The notes below the pieces were generated by a model, which was not told the DNA's origin, did no database searches, and was given only the letters and a program-made list of their open reading frames with translations. A stretch of DNA of 20,318 nt from Davidsoniella eucalypti (Eukaryota > Ascomycota > Sordariomycetes > Microascales > Ceratocystidaceae), in NCBI GenBank assembly GCA_004009845.1, contig RMBW01000246.1, forward strand, positions 1 through 20,318, read 5' to 3'. The position numbers and the translations under genes were made by a program. Shown piece after piece: positions 8,162 through 16,418 of the stretch (position 1 is its first letter; each line of letters opens with the position of its first letter).

Positions 8162-8342
8162 TGAGACGATATACGAGGAGTTGCGATGAAAACTGGTCGT
8201 AAAAGAATAGTTCGATTGAGACCGATGAAGGAGAAAGAGAAACTAAGACTAATAATCGGCGGGAATAGGTCCCTACTTATAGCCGATTCTAGTACTGACA
8301 AGGAATGCCTTGGCTAACCTTACTAGGCCTTAGTCTCTTACA
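8162..8342 (-). repeat. 5' LTR of element B
   Basis: 181 bp, TG...CA, with no difference seen by eye from 1913-2093. It carries TATAAGTA at LTR position 62 and the self-priming block at 117-127. Outside it lies the TSD copy TGGTG (8343-8347), followed by element A's rejoined frame. Confidence 0.96.
8274..8281 (-). promoter_or_regulatory. TATA box of element B
   Basis: TATAAGTA on the - strand, 55 nt before the presumed RNA start. The solo-LTR family S has TATAAATA at exactly the same LTR position (62-69). Confidence 0.6.
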
Positions 8343-8347
8343 TGGTG

Positions 8348-8802
8348 CGCCGAGCCGCTAATGATCCGCTCCCCTCTCAAGTCTTACAAGATGATGAGCC
8401 GGGGCCGGTGACGGAGCGTGAAGCAGCTTCGAATCCTGACCTGGTAGCTGGCGAATGGAGGGTAGAGAGTATTTTAAAGACACGTAAAAATCGACGAGCA
8501 GAGCAGGCGTTAGTCAAGTGGTTAGGTTACGAAGACGCTACCTGGGAACCTGAGACGATCTAAGGAGGGACGAGGCCAACAATCTTAGAAAGGAGAGATT
8601 AGATTGTGGCCGATGGAGAGAAGGACTATTATCTGTTGGAATAACGGCGGGAAGACGTCCCTATTTATAACCGTTTTGCATAGGCTTAGATCAAGCTTAG
8701 CCAAACCAACCAGGGCCTTAGACCCTTACAGAACCCCTCATTCACGTTAAGGATACCTTAACCTGGAAAATCTTCGCAAAGGCGAATGGTCGCTCGGATT
8801 GA
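8348..8802 (+). pseudogene. pol: Integrase tail and chromodomain of element A, split by a solo LTR
   Basis: This continues A's integrase after element B. It reads RRAANDPLPSQ, then an acidic linker, then the chromodomain (EWRVESILK, LVKWLGYEDATWEP) up to 8550. A 180-bp solo LTR interrupts it with duplication GAACC. The frame resumes at 8736 with LIHVKDTLTWKIF and stops with TGA at 8800-8802. Element B has EHVKDTAAW at the same place. A's C-terminal tail after the chromodomain is shorter than B's. With three separate insertions it cannot be expressed intact. The frame itself is otherwise undamaged, so A was fairly young when it was hit. Confidence 0.9.
8551..8730 (-). mobile_element. Solo LTR, family S, copy 2, with 5-bp TSD GAACC
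   Basis: 180 bp on the - strand (TGTAAGGGTC...GATCGTCTCA). It is flanked by GAACC at 8546-8550 and 8731-8735 and inserted in the Glu-Pro codons of A's chromodomain. I find no difference from the solo LTR at 13856-14035. Removing it plus one duplication restores the frame. Confidence 0.95.
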
Positions 8803-8965
8803 ACTTAGTCATAGGTGATTTGTCACTCATTCTTTTTCTTGGTATCTGGTTATTTGTTTCATTGTTTTCTGGTCCCTCCAATTTGCATCAATTTTTTTCT
8901 TTTTCTCAGCCTCATGGAGGGGGGCTCATATAGTTTAAGGTGGTTAGAACATTGAGGGGGGTAGT
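8803..8965 (+). other. 3' untranslated region and polypurine tract of element A
   Basis: A short T-rich non-coding stretch containing two G-runs. GGAGGGGGGCTC is near 8916-8926. TGAGGGGGGTAGT at 8953-8965 directly abuts the 3' LTR and is the likely polypurine tract. The first run may be a spare copy. Confidence 0.65.
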
Positions 8966-9123
8966 TGGAAGGATCTAGGACCAATCTTGTTGGCTGTAGT
9001 AGATACCACAGCCATTACCTTTGTCTATAAGGAGGCCGTTTCCCTCCTTATTCTTGTCTAGTTCTTTCCTTTTCCTCTTTCACAAATGACACCTTTCAAC
9101 CATTTTTGACCCAAATCATCTCA
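8966..9123 (+). mobile_element. 3' LTR of element A
   Basis: A 158-bp LTR from TGGAAGGATC to ATCATCTCA, same family as the LTR of element C. It shares the U3 start, the inverted repeat (8992-9013) and the TCTATAAGGAGGCC TATA region, but the U5 part is different. It follows A's polypurine tract and chromodomain in the same orientation, so it is A's 3' LTR. The right flank AACCA (9124-9128) would be one half of A's duplication. The 3' end is set by similarity to the other LTR ends and could be a few bases off. Confidence 0.78.
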
Positions 9124-9178
9124 AACCACCTCTAAAATAAACGCCTCATCAGTGCGACTATTTTGTACTGGATGCACC

Positions 9179-9733
9179 ATGGCAGGATCAGCACGCGCGG
9201 AGTTGTCGTCGATGGAAGTCGACGATATTTGTATGGGAGACCCCGCTTCTCAAAAAAATTCGTCAGACCCTATCTGCCTTGTCGCTAAACGTGGTTTTGA
9301 GCAGGTAGAGCTACCGAGCTCCCCTTCAAAAAAGGTTCAGGAGGCTGAAGGCCTCAAAGCTTCACGCTGGGTCGGTCCTGACAACAAGAACGCCCTCATT
9401 GCCGCATCTGTCGCAGTACTTAGGCGTGAGATCTCAACCCTGGTCTCTTTGAACCCTCAGTTCGAGACCTTTCAGCTGCTGATTGCTCAGAGTCTGGCTG
9501 ATCTGAACATTCCAGACACGCCGTCGCCGCCACCAAAGCAAAAGGCGATTGAAGCTGCGCCCGCAGGCGTGGTTGCCTCACCCAAGGCACTGTTCTCTGC
9601 TGTGGCCAAGGCCGGTCAGACTCCTCAAATCACACCAGCGCTGCAGAAGAAGGCAGACATCGATACCCAAGCCAAAAATAAGAAGAAGAAGAAGAAAAAT
9701 GTGCCTGCCTCTTCCGCCACTGAGCTGGTGTAG
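9179..9733 (+). CDS. Hypothetical protein, possibly EKA-like / LINE ORF1 N-terminal remnant
   Basis: A 184-residue frame. The ATG at 9179 sits in a strong context (ACCATGG); a GTG 27 bases upstream is ignored. Visible features are an acidic start (SSMEVDDICMGD), a central stretch KASRWVGPDNKNALIAASVAVL that looks helical, a Pro-rich segment (PDTPSPPPKQ), and a lysine run (KNKKKKKKN) near the C-terminus that could bind nucleic acid or target the nucleus. The order of a short ASRW motif, a helical segment and a Pro-rich linker reminds me of EKA-like proteins of powdery mildews, which derive from LINE ORF1. I cannot confirm this without a search. It is short for that family, starts 55 bp from the LTR of element A and has no recognised partner gene. 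Confidence 0.45.
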   Translation: MAGSARAELSSMEVDDICMGDPASQKNSSDPICLVAKRGFEQVELPSSPSKKVQEAEGLKASRWVGPDNKNALIAASVAVLRREISTLVSLNPQFETFQLLIAQSLADLNIPDTPSPPPKQKAIEAAPAGVVASPKALFSAVAKAGQTPQITPALQKKADIDTQAKNKKKKKKNVPASSATELV

Positions 9734-9817
9734 GCGAAGGTGGTAGTCCACAAAATCTCCGTGATGTGATCGGTGTCTTTCTTGGGAGAGACAGTTCAAA
9801 GGGGGATATCTACTATT

Positions 9818-9876
9818 AAAACCTAACCCTTCTATAAGATTAATGAATAATAAACAATATAAAAAAACCTAACCCT
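9818..9876 (+). mobile_element. Very short LINE-tail-like insert between telomere-like direct repeats
   Basis: The 13-bp direct repeat AAAACCTAACCCT at 9818-9830 and 9864-9876 brackets about 33 bp (CTATAAGATTAATGAATAAT then an A-rich end). The insert resembles the 3' tail of the LINE copies at 13120 and 14573 (CATAAGATAAATGAATTAAA plus A run). It could be a severely 5'-truncated LINE insert with its target duplication. The repeat itself contains a telomere-type CCTAACCCT. Confidence 0.45.
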
Positions 9877-9976
9877 AGATAAAATAATTTGTGTTACACT
9901 ACGTTAAAAGTTTTCTTACTTTCATTATCACTTATAACTTACACCCCTTGCTGTGAATCGCTGTATTAAAGTTCTT

Positions 9977-10000
9977 AAAATAGAATATTTCTTCTATTTT
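9977..10000. repeat. Short perfect hairpin
   Basis: AAAATAGAA and TTCTATTTT form 9-bp arms with a 6-nt loop. A second hairpin (GCCTGAATA / TATTCGGGC, one G-T pair, 3-nt loop) lies at 10085-10105. No role is evident. Confidence 0.5.
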
Positions 10001-10462
10001 CTTAGTAAAGTCTTGTAGATAATTTGAAGATATTTTTGTCTTATAATAGGTACAATCTATAGTTTTTCCTTTTATTTTGGCTTTGCCTGAATAAAATATT
10101 CGGGCTTAATAGATATTCTCTCTTTGCTGTACATCGTGAATTCCAATTTCAACATTTATTTTCCCCATGATTAAATTTCCCATGATTTGGATCGTCTCAT
10201 CCTTTACTAGTCATCCATAACAAAGCTCCTGTTTCTATCTCAATCTTTCCTCGTACCAATCTCGTTGTCCCTTTAGTTTCCATAATAAACAATCCTCCTA
10301 GATCACATCCCATTCCCTAGCAAGTCTTTATTTTGCTAAATCTCTTTGTTTCTGTGGGTATACAAGGGTTATCACTTAAGTTACTAATAGCATATGCTGA
10401 TTCTTAACGTGTGTAGTGATGATGATAGTGATGATTCTGTTCTAACTGTGATCTAGTGAGGA

Positions 10463-10541
10463 AACGGTGCCTGCACCGTTGCCTAAATACCTAATACCCC
10501 GCCCGTACGTGGTCATGTGACCGTGACCCACATACGGTGGC
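10463..10541. repeat. GC-richer cluster of inverted repeats
   Basis: Perfect 8-bp arms AACGGTGC / GCACCGTT with a 2-nt centre lie at 10463-10480. Next, CGTACGTGG and CCACATACG (one mismatch, about 10505-10540) enclose GGTCA/TGACC. The patch stands out from the AT-rich surroundings. I see no Pol III boxes. Confidence 0.5.
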
Positions 10542-12755
10542 AATACCGCATTGTAGTATACCGACAGTTTCAATATCATTCTTTATCTTGTGATTTCCAT
10601 ATCGCTAGCCGTCTTCCGATATATGTCTTCCACTCAGATCCGTGCTACGAAACGAGCTAACAGAACTTGGCCATATTGAGGAAGAGAGTTTGAATACGGA
10701 ACAATGAATTTGAGTAAGGTTTTATTTAGTAATAAAACAGATCCAGAACGTAACTTTTTTATTTCTCAAGTTAAATTAATACATATGAAGATCAGAGAGG
10801 ACTTGACGAGTTGCAATTATGGAAACGAAATGGAAGAGAAATCCAGAATATATGGGAACACGGGTACTTATGTCATCATACCATTTGGTGTTGTACTAGC
10901 CTCGTACATCACGTGACTTACCTCGACTCTATATAATAACACCTCCATAACATTTCCTTCATAGACCCCTATGAATAAATCACCCTTTACATATTTTCTC
11001 CACGACATATGGTGTGATGTTTACCAAGCAGTACAAAGCAGAATAGAACAGAGCAACCTCGTGTGACCTCGTGGAAACTTATGGAAGATTTTGACATGAT
11101 ACATGGCACAGATACGAGCTGCCATTTCATGACAATACGCTTCTCCCAGTATGTTTGAATCCTGTCCACCCTATACAGCCCTTCAGCGGTCTTGGTGATC
11201 AAACAAATATCGATCTGTCAATTCTGTCTGGTGGCTAAGTTTTTTATATATCTGATATTTTTCGGTTATGAAGTTCATCACAACCCACAGAAGGTACAAG
11301 ATTCTTTTGCTCCAGAATGCATCTCCGTGGCCCACGTTTCATTTTTCTATTCTTCCGAGTCATCCTTTGGGAGCTTTATCTCCTGTATCTCTATGTCTTC
11401 TAAGAGCTCTTAAGGTGCTGTTTTGCCCAAGAAACTTGGGTGTTCCTCTCGTTTTATTGATAAACAAGTGGGCATATCCCTAAGTGTTAGTAATTTATAC
11501 TTTCACTGCTGATGATACAATCTTGAAGAGCGTTGTCACAGCTACCACTGTTATGAAACTATTGCAAGACGGTGCCTCATTCAAGAACCTCAATCTCCTC
11601 TAATCAGACTCTCTTAAATTCAATACCAACACATGTCCCAGTATGCATCATATCTCCTTTGTTACGACTAAACGTTTAGGCGGACTGAATAAGATTTGAA
11701 CAGATCGAGAGAGGCTTGTCCTAATGAAAACTCTTTGTATATTAATTTTAATAGAGAACTAGTAATCTATAAATAAAGAAAGAGTGTATATTTCTGAGTA
11801 CTAAAAGAAGAAGACAAAGTGTAAAATCGGTCAAAAGAAAAGTGTAGCTTGGGGCGTCGCAGAACAACGCTTCAGTACATAAAATAACGACAATGAACAA
11901 TGAACAATACCCGCTGGGAAAGGATACGTAGGATGATCTAAGAATTACAAAAGGAATATTATATAGGAATCGAAGCAGAAAATCTTATAAAATCAATAGA
12001 CAGCAAGATGTATCAAATATGAAAGATGGTCGAAAGAGGAGTTAGAACAGAATAATCATGAGAGGAAATGTTTTAGAGAAGAATTGTAATCTGAGAATCC
12101 CAGGAGAAAAGCACATCAGTGTCCATTCAGCTGACCCTCGAAATTTACGTACTTTCACGTATATATCTAACTTCACTACATCAAAGCACTCTGCTCTAGT
12201 CTAGTTTGTTCTATTTAGCCAGCTTTACATGCTAGGCTAAAGAAGCACCGCTACCGGTTGTGTAGCAGCTCGGGCAGCTGACGAGCGGCTATGTACAAGT
12301 ATGTTGGACTGCCCAGGGTATTTCCAGTTAGTGTTAATAAGTAATGTGTTGGGTATTATGAACTGGGAAGTTCAACGCCAACACTAAGTCAACTATCTTT
12401 TCATTACTAAATAGAAGTGTCTTCACTTTATTGCTTCCGTATCTTATCTTTTATTTTCTGTCATATGTCTTATATATAGCAGTCATTCTTGTAAAACTGC
12501 CTATAAGATACTTTGAGATTTAGTCCTTAGAAGCAAACTTTTCCAGTTTATACCCGCATGACATCGTTTTAGGACACATTTGCAGCACATGATCCACAAA
12601 AGTCAATCAGCTCTTAGATAATCTCTAGACTATAAATAAAATCATAATTATAATCATACAATATACTACGAGAATCACTCACTGCCCTCCTACCCCCATG
12701 AATTTTCTTCCCATGACCATCCTTCACGCTTTCGGAAGTGATGTGTACGATGCGT

Positions 12756-12785
12756 TATATAAATATATAAATATATATATATACA
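12756..12785. repeat. AT microsatellite
   Basis: An almost pure alternating A/T tract (TATATAAATATATAAATATATATATA type). Confidence 0.8.
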
Positions 12786-13105
12786 TTAGTAGGTGAATTA
12801 TTTTACCGTACCTACTAGCCCCCTCTCAGATATTGCTAACAACACATTGTCTCTCCCCAAAGTACAGTAATCTTTACGATGGCAAGAAGATGACTATAAT
12901 TGCAAGACGTCCGTCACAGGTTAGACGATGCTGGTAAATTGCTTCATACTTGTTCTTCATTTCTCATTCTAGAGCTATCGGCTAGCAAAGTGCTATGTGC
13001 AAATTGCAAAATGAGTACGTACATGTATGTAAAAATTAATTTGAAGCTAAGAATATAATCTGCAATGCTAACCCTGTTTCCCACCTATAGAGTATATATA
13101 TGTAT

Positions 13106-13173
13106 AACAAAGACCCCACTATAGCTCCATAAGATAAATGAATTAAAAAAAAATTAAAAAAAACAAAGACTCC
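13106..13173 (+). mobile_element. Tail-only LINE insert
   Basis: AACAAAGACCCC (13106-13117) and AACAAAGACTCC (13162-13173, one mismatch) bracket a 28-nt LINE 3' end (CTATAGCTCCATAAGATAAA and on) plus an A-rich tail with one TT. The same 3' end closes the larger LINE fragment at 14572-14612. It is a 5'-truncated LINE copy of about 45 bp. Its right-hand duplication overlaps the left-hand duplication of the next LINE. Confidence 0.7.
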
Positions 13174-13181
13174 TAAAAACG

Positions 13182-14457
13182 CCGTGGACATAAGGTACCT
13201 GATACCTTTCAAGGCACTACAGCGAGCTAAAATTGAATGGGAGGCACCATGGGCCAAACGTATCCCTATCACCACACATATACCAAAAGTCAAAAAAGAA
13301 GAAGCAAAGGAAATCCACCTGGCAACCCTAGCAAACCTATGGTTAGGAGAAGCCTATTGTTTATATACCGACAGGTCTATGGAAGGAGAAAAATCCTCCT
13401 ACGCCTTTGTCGACATAGACAATAAAATGGTACGATTTCAAGAGGCAAAAGCCTTAGGGCCTTACACTGAGGTTGCAGACTGCGAAAGCTATGCAATACA
13501 CAGAGCCCTTTGCTACGTTCGAAAGCTGCCAATAAGGAAAAGAGTCCTGATCTTTGTCGACAGCCAAGCTGCCATCCAAAGAGTACGGAAGCCTGGAATA
13601 TTCACGAATCTTATAGAGAAGCTAAACCTACAAGACCTAGACACTAGTATAGAAATACACTGGTGCCCAGGCCATGTCGGGATAGAAGGAAATGAGATAG
13701 TGGATAAGCTTGCAAAGGAGGCTCTTGAAAAAAGAGTATGCATCTCTATTGCAACCACTGGGTACATCAAGAAAAAAATCAAGGAGAACATCTTCAAACT
13801 CTGGGACACACTGATCAACCGTGATATCGACAAACTTGGGAATCACTATCGGTCTTGTAAGGGTCTAAGGCCCTGGTTGGTTTGGCTAAGCTTGATCTAA
13901 GCCTATGCAAAACGGTTATAAATAGGGACGTCTTCCCGCCGTTATTCCAACAGATAATAGTCCTTCTCTCCATCGGCCACAATCTAATCTCTCCTTTCTA
14001 AGATTGTTGGCCTCGTCCCTCCTTAGATCGTCTCAGGTCTCTCGGGAAGACAGGAGTGAGTGATCTGAAACCGATTGAAGGTGAGAAGAGGCTGACAACA
14101 ACCTACTATCAACTTCTAATGGGAAAGGGCGCTTACCTGCCATACCTAAAGACCATAGGCAAGGTATCGAACAACATGTTCCGACATTGTCAGCGGGCTA
14201 TCGAAACTATTCAGCACTTGGTGTTGGAATGTGATAAGTGGCTTGTGCAAAGACAAGAGTTGAAAGAGGGATGTGATGGTGAGATAAAAATGAAAGATCT
14301 ATTTAGTAGGGCGAAGCACCAGCAAGCACTGTTAATATTCCTCAAAAAAACAGGAATAGGTGGAAGAGACTGGGGAAAAGTTGAGGAAGTGACTACCGAG
14401 GGTATTGCAGGTGAGGGCGGACCAGTCGCACTTCGAGATGATGAGTGGTGCTGTTGA
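13182..14457 (+). pseudogene. LINE ORF2 C-terminus: RNase H domain and Cys/His end motif
   Basis: The frame is open from the truncation at 13182 to 13855, then continues at 14041 after the solo LTR and one duplication are skipped, ending with TGA at 14455-14457. RNase H shows all four acidic residues: LYTDRS (usually YTDGS, so Gly is replaced by Arg), ADCESYAIHRAL, LIFVDSQAAIQ and GNEIVDKLAKEAL, plus WCPGHVGIEGN. After the LTR comes FRHCQRAIETIQHLVLEC, the C-terminal CCHC-like motif of many LINE ORF2 proteins; its first Cys is replaced. A 3' UTR of about 140 nt follows. The insertion truncates any product at the LTR. In an intact LINE this part removes RNA from the RNA:DNA hybrid. Confidence 0.88.
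13856..14035 (+). mobile_element. Solo LTR, family S, copy 3, with 5-bp TSD GGTCT
   Basis: 180 bp, TGTAAGGGTC...GATCGTCTCA, flanked by GGTCT at 13851-13855 and 14036-14040, inserted in the LINE ORF2. By eye it is identical to the copy at 8551-8730 (opposite orientation). It carries TATAAATA at LTR position 62 and ATCGGCCACAA at 117-127, the positions used by element B for TATA and self-priming block. Confidence 0.95.
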
Positions 14458-14616
14458 GAGTCTTGGTGTGTTTGATTTTCTGTGATTTTGCGTTACGTTT
14501 CTACTTGTTTTCTGTAATGTTTTGTTGTTGGTATTGATTTATTCGTTGTTTCCTTTAAAATCTTCATAGCTCTATAGCTCCATAAGATAAATGAATTAAA
14601 AAAAAAAAGAAAAAAG

Positions 14617-14835
14617 ACCCCTAAAAACGGGTTTAAGTCTCATGGTCAAGATGTAACTAAAGCCTCCCATATCACAAAACTAGAGGATGAAGGCTGGTCT
14701 TCCGCTTCTCAAGCCAGAGCATTGGCTGCTCGCACAGCCATCAATGGCCCTCTCACCATCTGTGTTGGAGATATCAGCATCAGGCACACCCTCCGCATCT
14801 ATATCGGCATTGGTGGAATGGTTCGCCATATGTAA
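14617..14835 (+). other. Open reading stretch of unknown identity next to the LINE insertion
   Basis: From the LINE's right-hand duplication a frame stays open for about 72 codons to TAA at 14833-14835. It includes KLEDEGWSSASQARALAART and GPLTICVGDIS. Its base composition is more balanced than its surroundings. It has no ATG before the open part, so it may be the last exon of a gene hit by the LINE, or part of an older element. I do not recognise it. Confidence 0.25.
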
Positions 14836-15309
14836 AACACGACGAGAGGTAAGAGGACGTTCTGCGCCAGGACAGTAGACGCTCTCAGCTAACTCTTAGA
14901 TCTCTACAGTTTCAAACTAGCTTAGTATACAATTAACAATACAGACCTAGGCCCACCATGTCTATATTAAATGTTCTCTTATACGAACTCAAGAACCAAG
15001 AGGACTATCTTCCCGTCAGTGCCAGAAAATGTTAACTGCATCTAGAGGTAAAGAGCATTACCCAAGTCTATAATACCACAATATATGGTAGCACGGCAAG
15101 TCAGTGAGCAACACAATACATTTGCACAGACCACCATCGTAACTAACACGACGATGATCTAGACTAAAAATACGACCGAATTTTAGCATCATCTACCGCA
15201 TACCCCATGTAAATATAAATTCCTAAGACAAAATTGTACTCTTGGGGCTCTTTGCACAAATTTGCAAACAATCAATTGGTTTGAGATTGCCCTTCAAGTA
15301 CATTTCATA
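14836..15309. other. Spacer, nothing recognised
   Basis: AT-rich sequence with stops in all frames and no repeat shared with the rest of the window. Confidence 0.5.
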
Positions 15310-15558
15310 CTAATGTAAGATGGCTAGGTCCAATGCTGAAATGAGTTGTGGGGGCCACTGGTCAGCGGCCTCGACATACTGTACGACAGTTCCATGGTTA
15401 TGCACAGAATTCAAGATACATGATGGCCGTATGTCACTATAGTGCATCAAAATGATGTCAGGTGTCCAGTGCTCGTTAGCCGTACGAATGAATGAAAGAA
15501 TCATTACTGAATGTCTACCTACTAGTATTTCACAGCAATACCACGGCATGGTAGTCAT
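15310..15558 (-). CDS. Short hypothetical frame, unknown
   Basis: An 82-codon frame on the - strand (MTTMPWYCCEILVGRHSV start, SALDLAILH end). Before it, one stop away, the same frame also reads sensibly (VVDVVRGVESDCHNHPLAG), which hints at a longer gene broken by a stop or an intron. The region has a more balanced composition than its flanks. No domain is recognised; it could be a decayed host gene. Confidence is low. Confidence 0.2.
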   Translation of the reverse strand: MTTMPWYCCEILVGRHSVMILSFIRTANEHWTPDIILMHYSDIRPSCILNSVHNHGTVVQYVEAADQWPPQLISALDLAILH

Positions 15559-16337
15559 ACATCAGTCTTTGAAGTAAGCTTCAGCACCGGCGAGGGGGTG
15601 GTTGTGACAATCAGATTCAACACCACGAACAACATCAACTACTAGAAGAGTACGATCTGATATTCACAACCACTCATTTGCAGAGCTAAAACATTTTGTC
15701 AGGGATGTACCTCTATGAGCACTTTGCCAGCTGCCAGCTTTAAAGCAGATCACATTCAACTTTATGGGGCTAAGTGCCTTTTTTGTGTAATTGGTGTTGT
15801 TCTGCTAATGGATGTAAACTTCAGTTAAAATTATCATCAGCAGGAATACGACGGAAGTATCATAAGACATGGCAAGCACAGAACTCCCGTCCGAACGAAC
15901 ATAAAGTAGCAATATCAGTAAGACTTATAGGGATTCCTTTGGCAAGTTTTTTGTTTATGTACTATTGAAAATCTACCTAATATCAGCAAGTTCCCTTTGC
16001 GGACCACCAACTCAGTCTCTACAGACCACTGGATTTGATTTTAGCTTCACCATTTAATATCTATATAATGTTATCTCGAAACGATATAAAGGCACATTGT
16101 AGACAGACGAAAGTGTTCAAGCACTTTGACCAACACCTGGGACTACTAATTGAAGAAGCGCGATTCAAGCATCTCCCATGACCTTTTAGGGTCTAGCTTT
16201 AAGGCCAAGAGAAACTATGACCGGTGCAACAGAGTGTGTTTTCATCAGACAGAATGCTAAATAGCCAGTCCGGCTTGACTTGACTTGAATAAACCTTACA
16301 ATTACTTGAATCACTGAGATTATACAACGCCGTAGTG
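15559..16337. other. Spacer, nothing firm recognised
   Basis: No supported gene. The first ~130 bases may extend the broken frame of the entry 15310-15558. Confidence 0.45.
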
Positions 16338-16352
16338 TTTAGGGTTAGGGTT
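16338..16352 (+). promoter_or_regulatory. Telomere-repeat-like box upstream of tRNA-Lys
   Basis: TTTAGGGTTAGGGTT, two TTAGGG units, ends 66 bp before the tRNA. Tbf1-type factors bind such boxes upstream of translation-related genes in fungi. The link to this tRNA is inference; it could also be an interstitial telomere remnant. Confidence 0.4.
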
Positions 16353-16418
16353 CTTCGGCCCGGTGCGGCAAGATTCGAGAATCGTCATTGTCGCCGAAAC
16401 TTCCGTAATCAAAACCCG

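Larger units (their letters stand above)
1913..8342 (-). mobile_element. Element B: full-length Ty3/gypsy chromovirus
   Basis: A 6430-bp LTR retrotransposon on the - strand. It is bounded by 181-bp LTRs that I read as identical, each TG...CA, and by the 5-bp duplication TGGTG (1908-1912 and 8343-8347). In order it has 5' LTR, self-priming site, a 337-nt leader with a 29-bp tandem repeat, gag, pol (protease-RT-RNase H-integrase-chromodomain), a polypurine tract and the 3' LTR. It lies in opposite orientation inside element A's integrase frame, which rejoins across it. The identical LTRs point to a recent insertion. One frameshift in integrase suggests this copy is defective on its own, unless it is a sequence error. 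The chromodomain and self-priming place it with fungal chromoviruses. Confidence 0.96.
9877..13105. other. AT-rich spacer without a supported gene
   Basis: About 3.2 kb with frequent stops in all frames. Short frames (for example 10704-10916, 11192-11483) show no domain, and a spliced gene cannot be excluded. The contents I can name are small hairpins near 9977-10105, a GC-richer inverted-repeat cluster at 10463-10541, a GC-rich patch near 12240-12300 and an AT microsatellite at 12756-12785. Confidence 0.6.
13182..14612 (+). mobile_element. 5'-truncated LINE (Tad-like) with 17-bp target duplication
   Basis: A LINE fragment on the + strand, starting inside ORF2 and ending in a 3' UTR and poly-A. 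It is flanked by AAAGACTCCTAAAAACG (13165-13181) and AAAGACCCCTAAAAACG (14613-14629). It holds the RNase H and C-terminal part of ORF2, interrupted by the solo LTR 13856-14035. The endonuclease and RT are lost by 5' truncation, as usual for target-primed reverse transcription. RNase H in this position plus fungal context suggests the Tad clade. Confidence 0.85.

Noticed and set aside
7825..8301. Upstream extension of the gag frame of element B
   Set aside because: It runs through the leader and LTR; the 29-bp repeat changes frame each copy, and element C supports the ATG at 7824.
1105..9123. LTRs 1105-1295 and 8966-9123 as the pair of one element
   Set aside because: They have opposite orientation and different U5; the first is followed by its own primer site and gag on the - strand, the second ends element A on the + strand.
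10191..10200. GATCGTCTCA, identical to the end of family S LTRs
   Set aside because: No LTR-like sequence precedes it and no duplication is seen; probably chance.
12306..12547. Possible copia-type LTR (TGTTGG start, TATATATAG box)
   Set aside because: No second copy, duplication or coding sequence in the window supports it.
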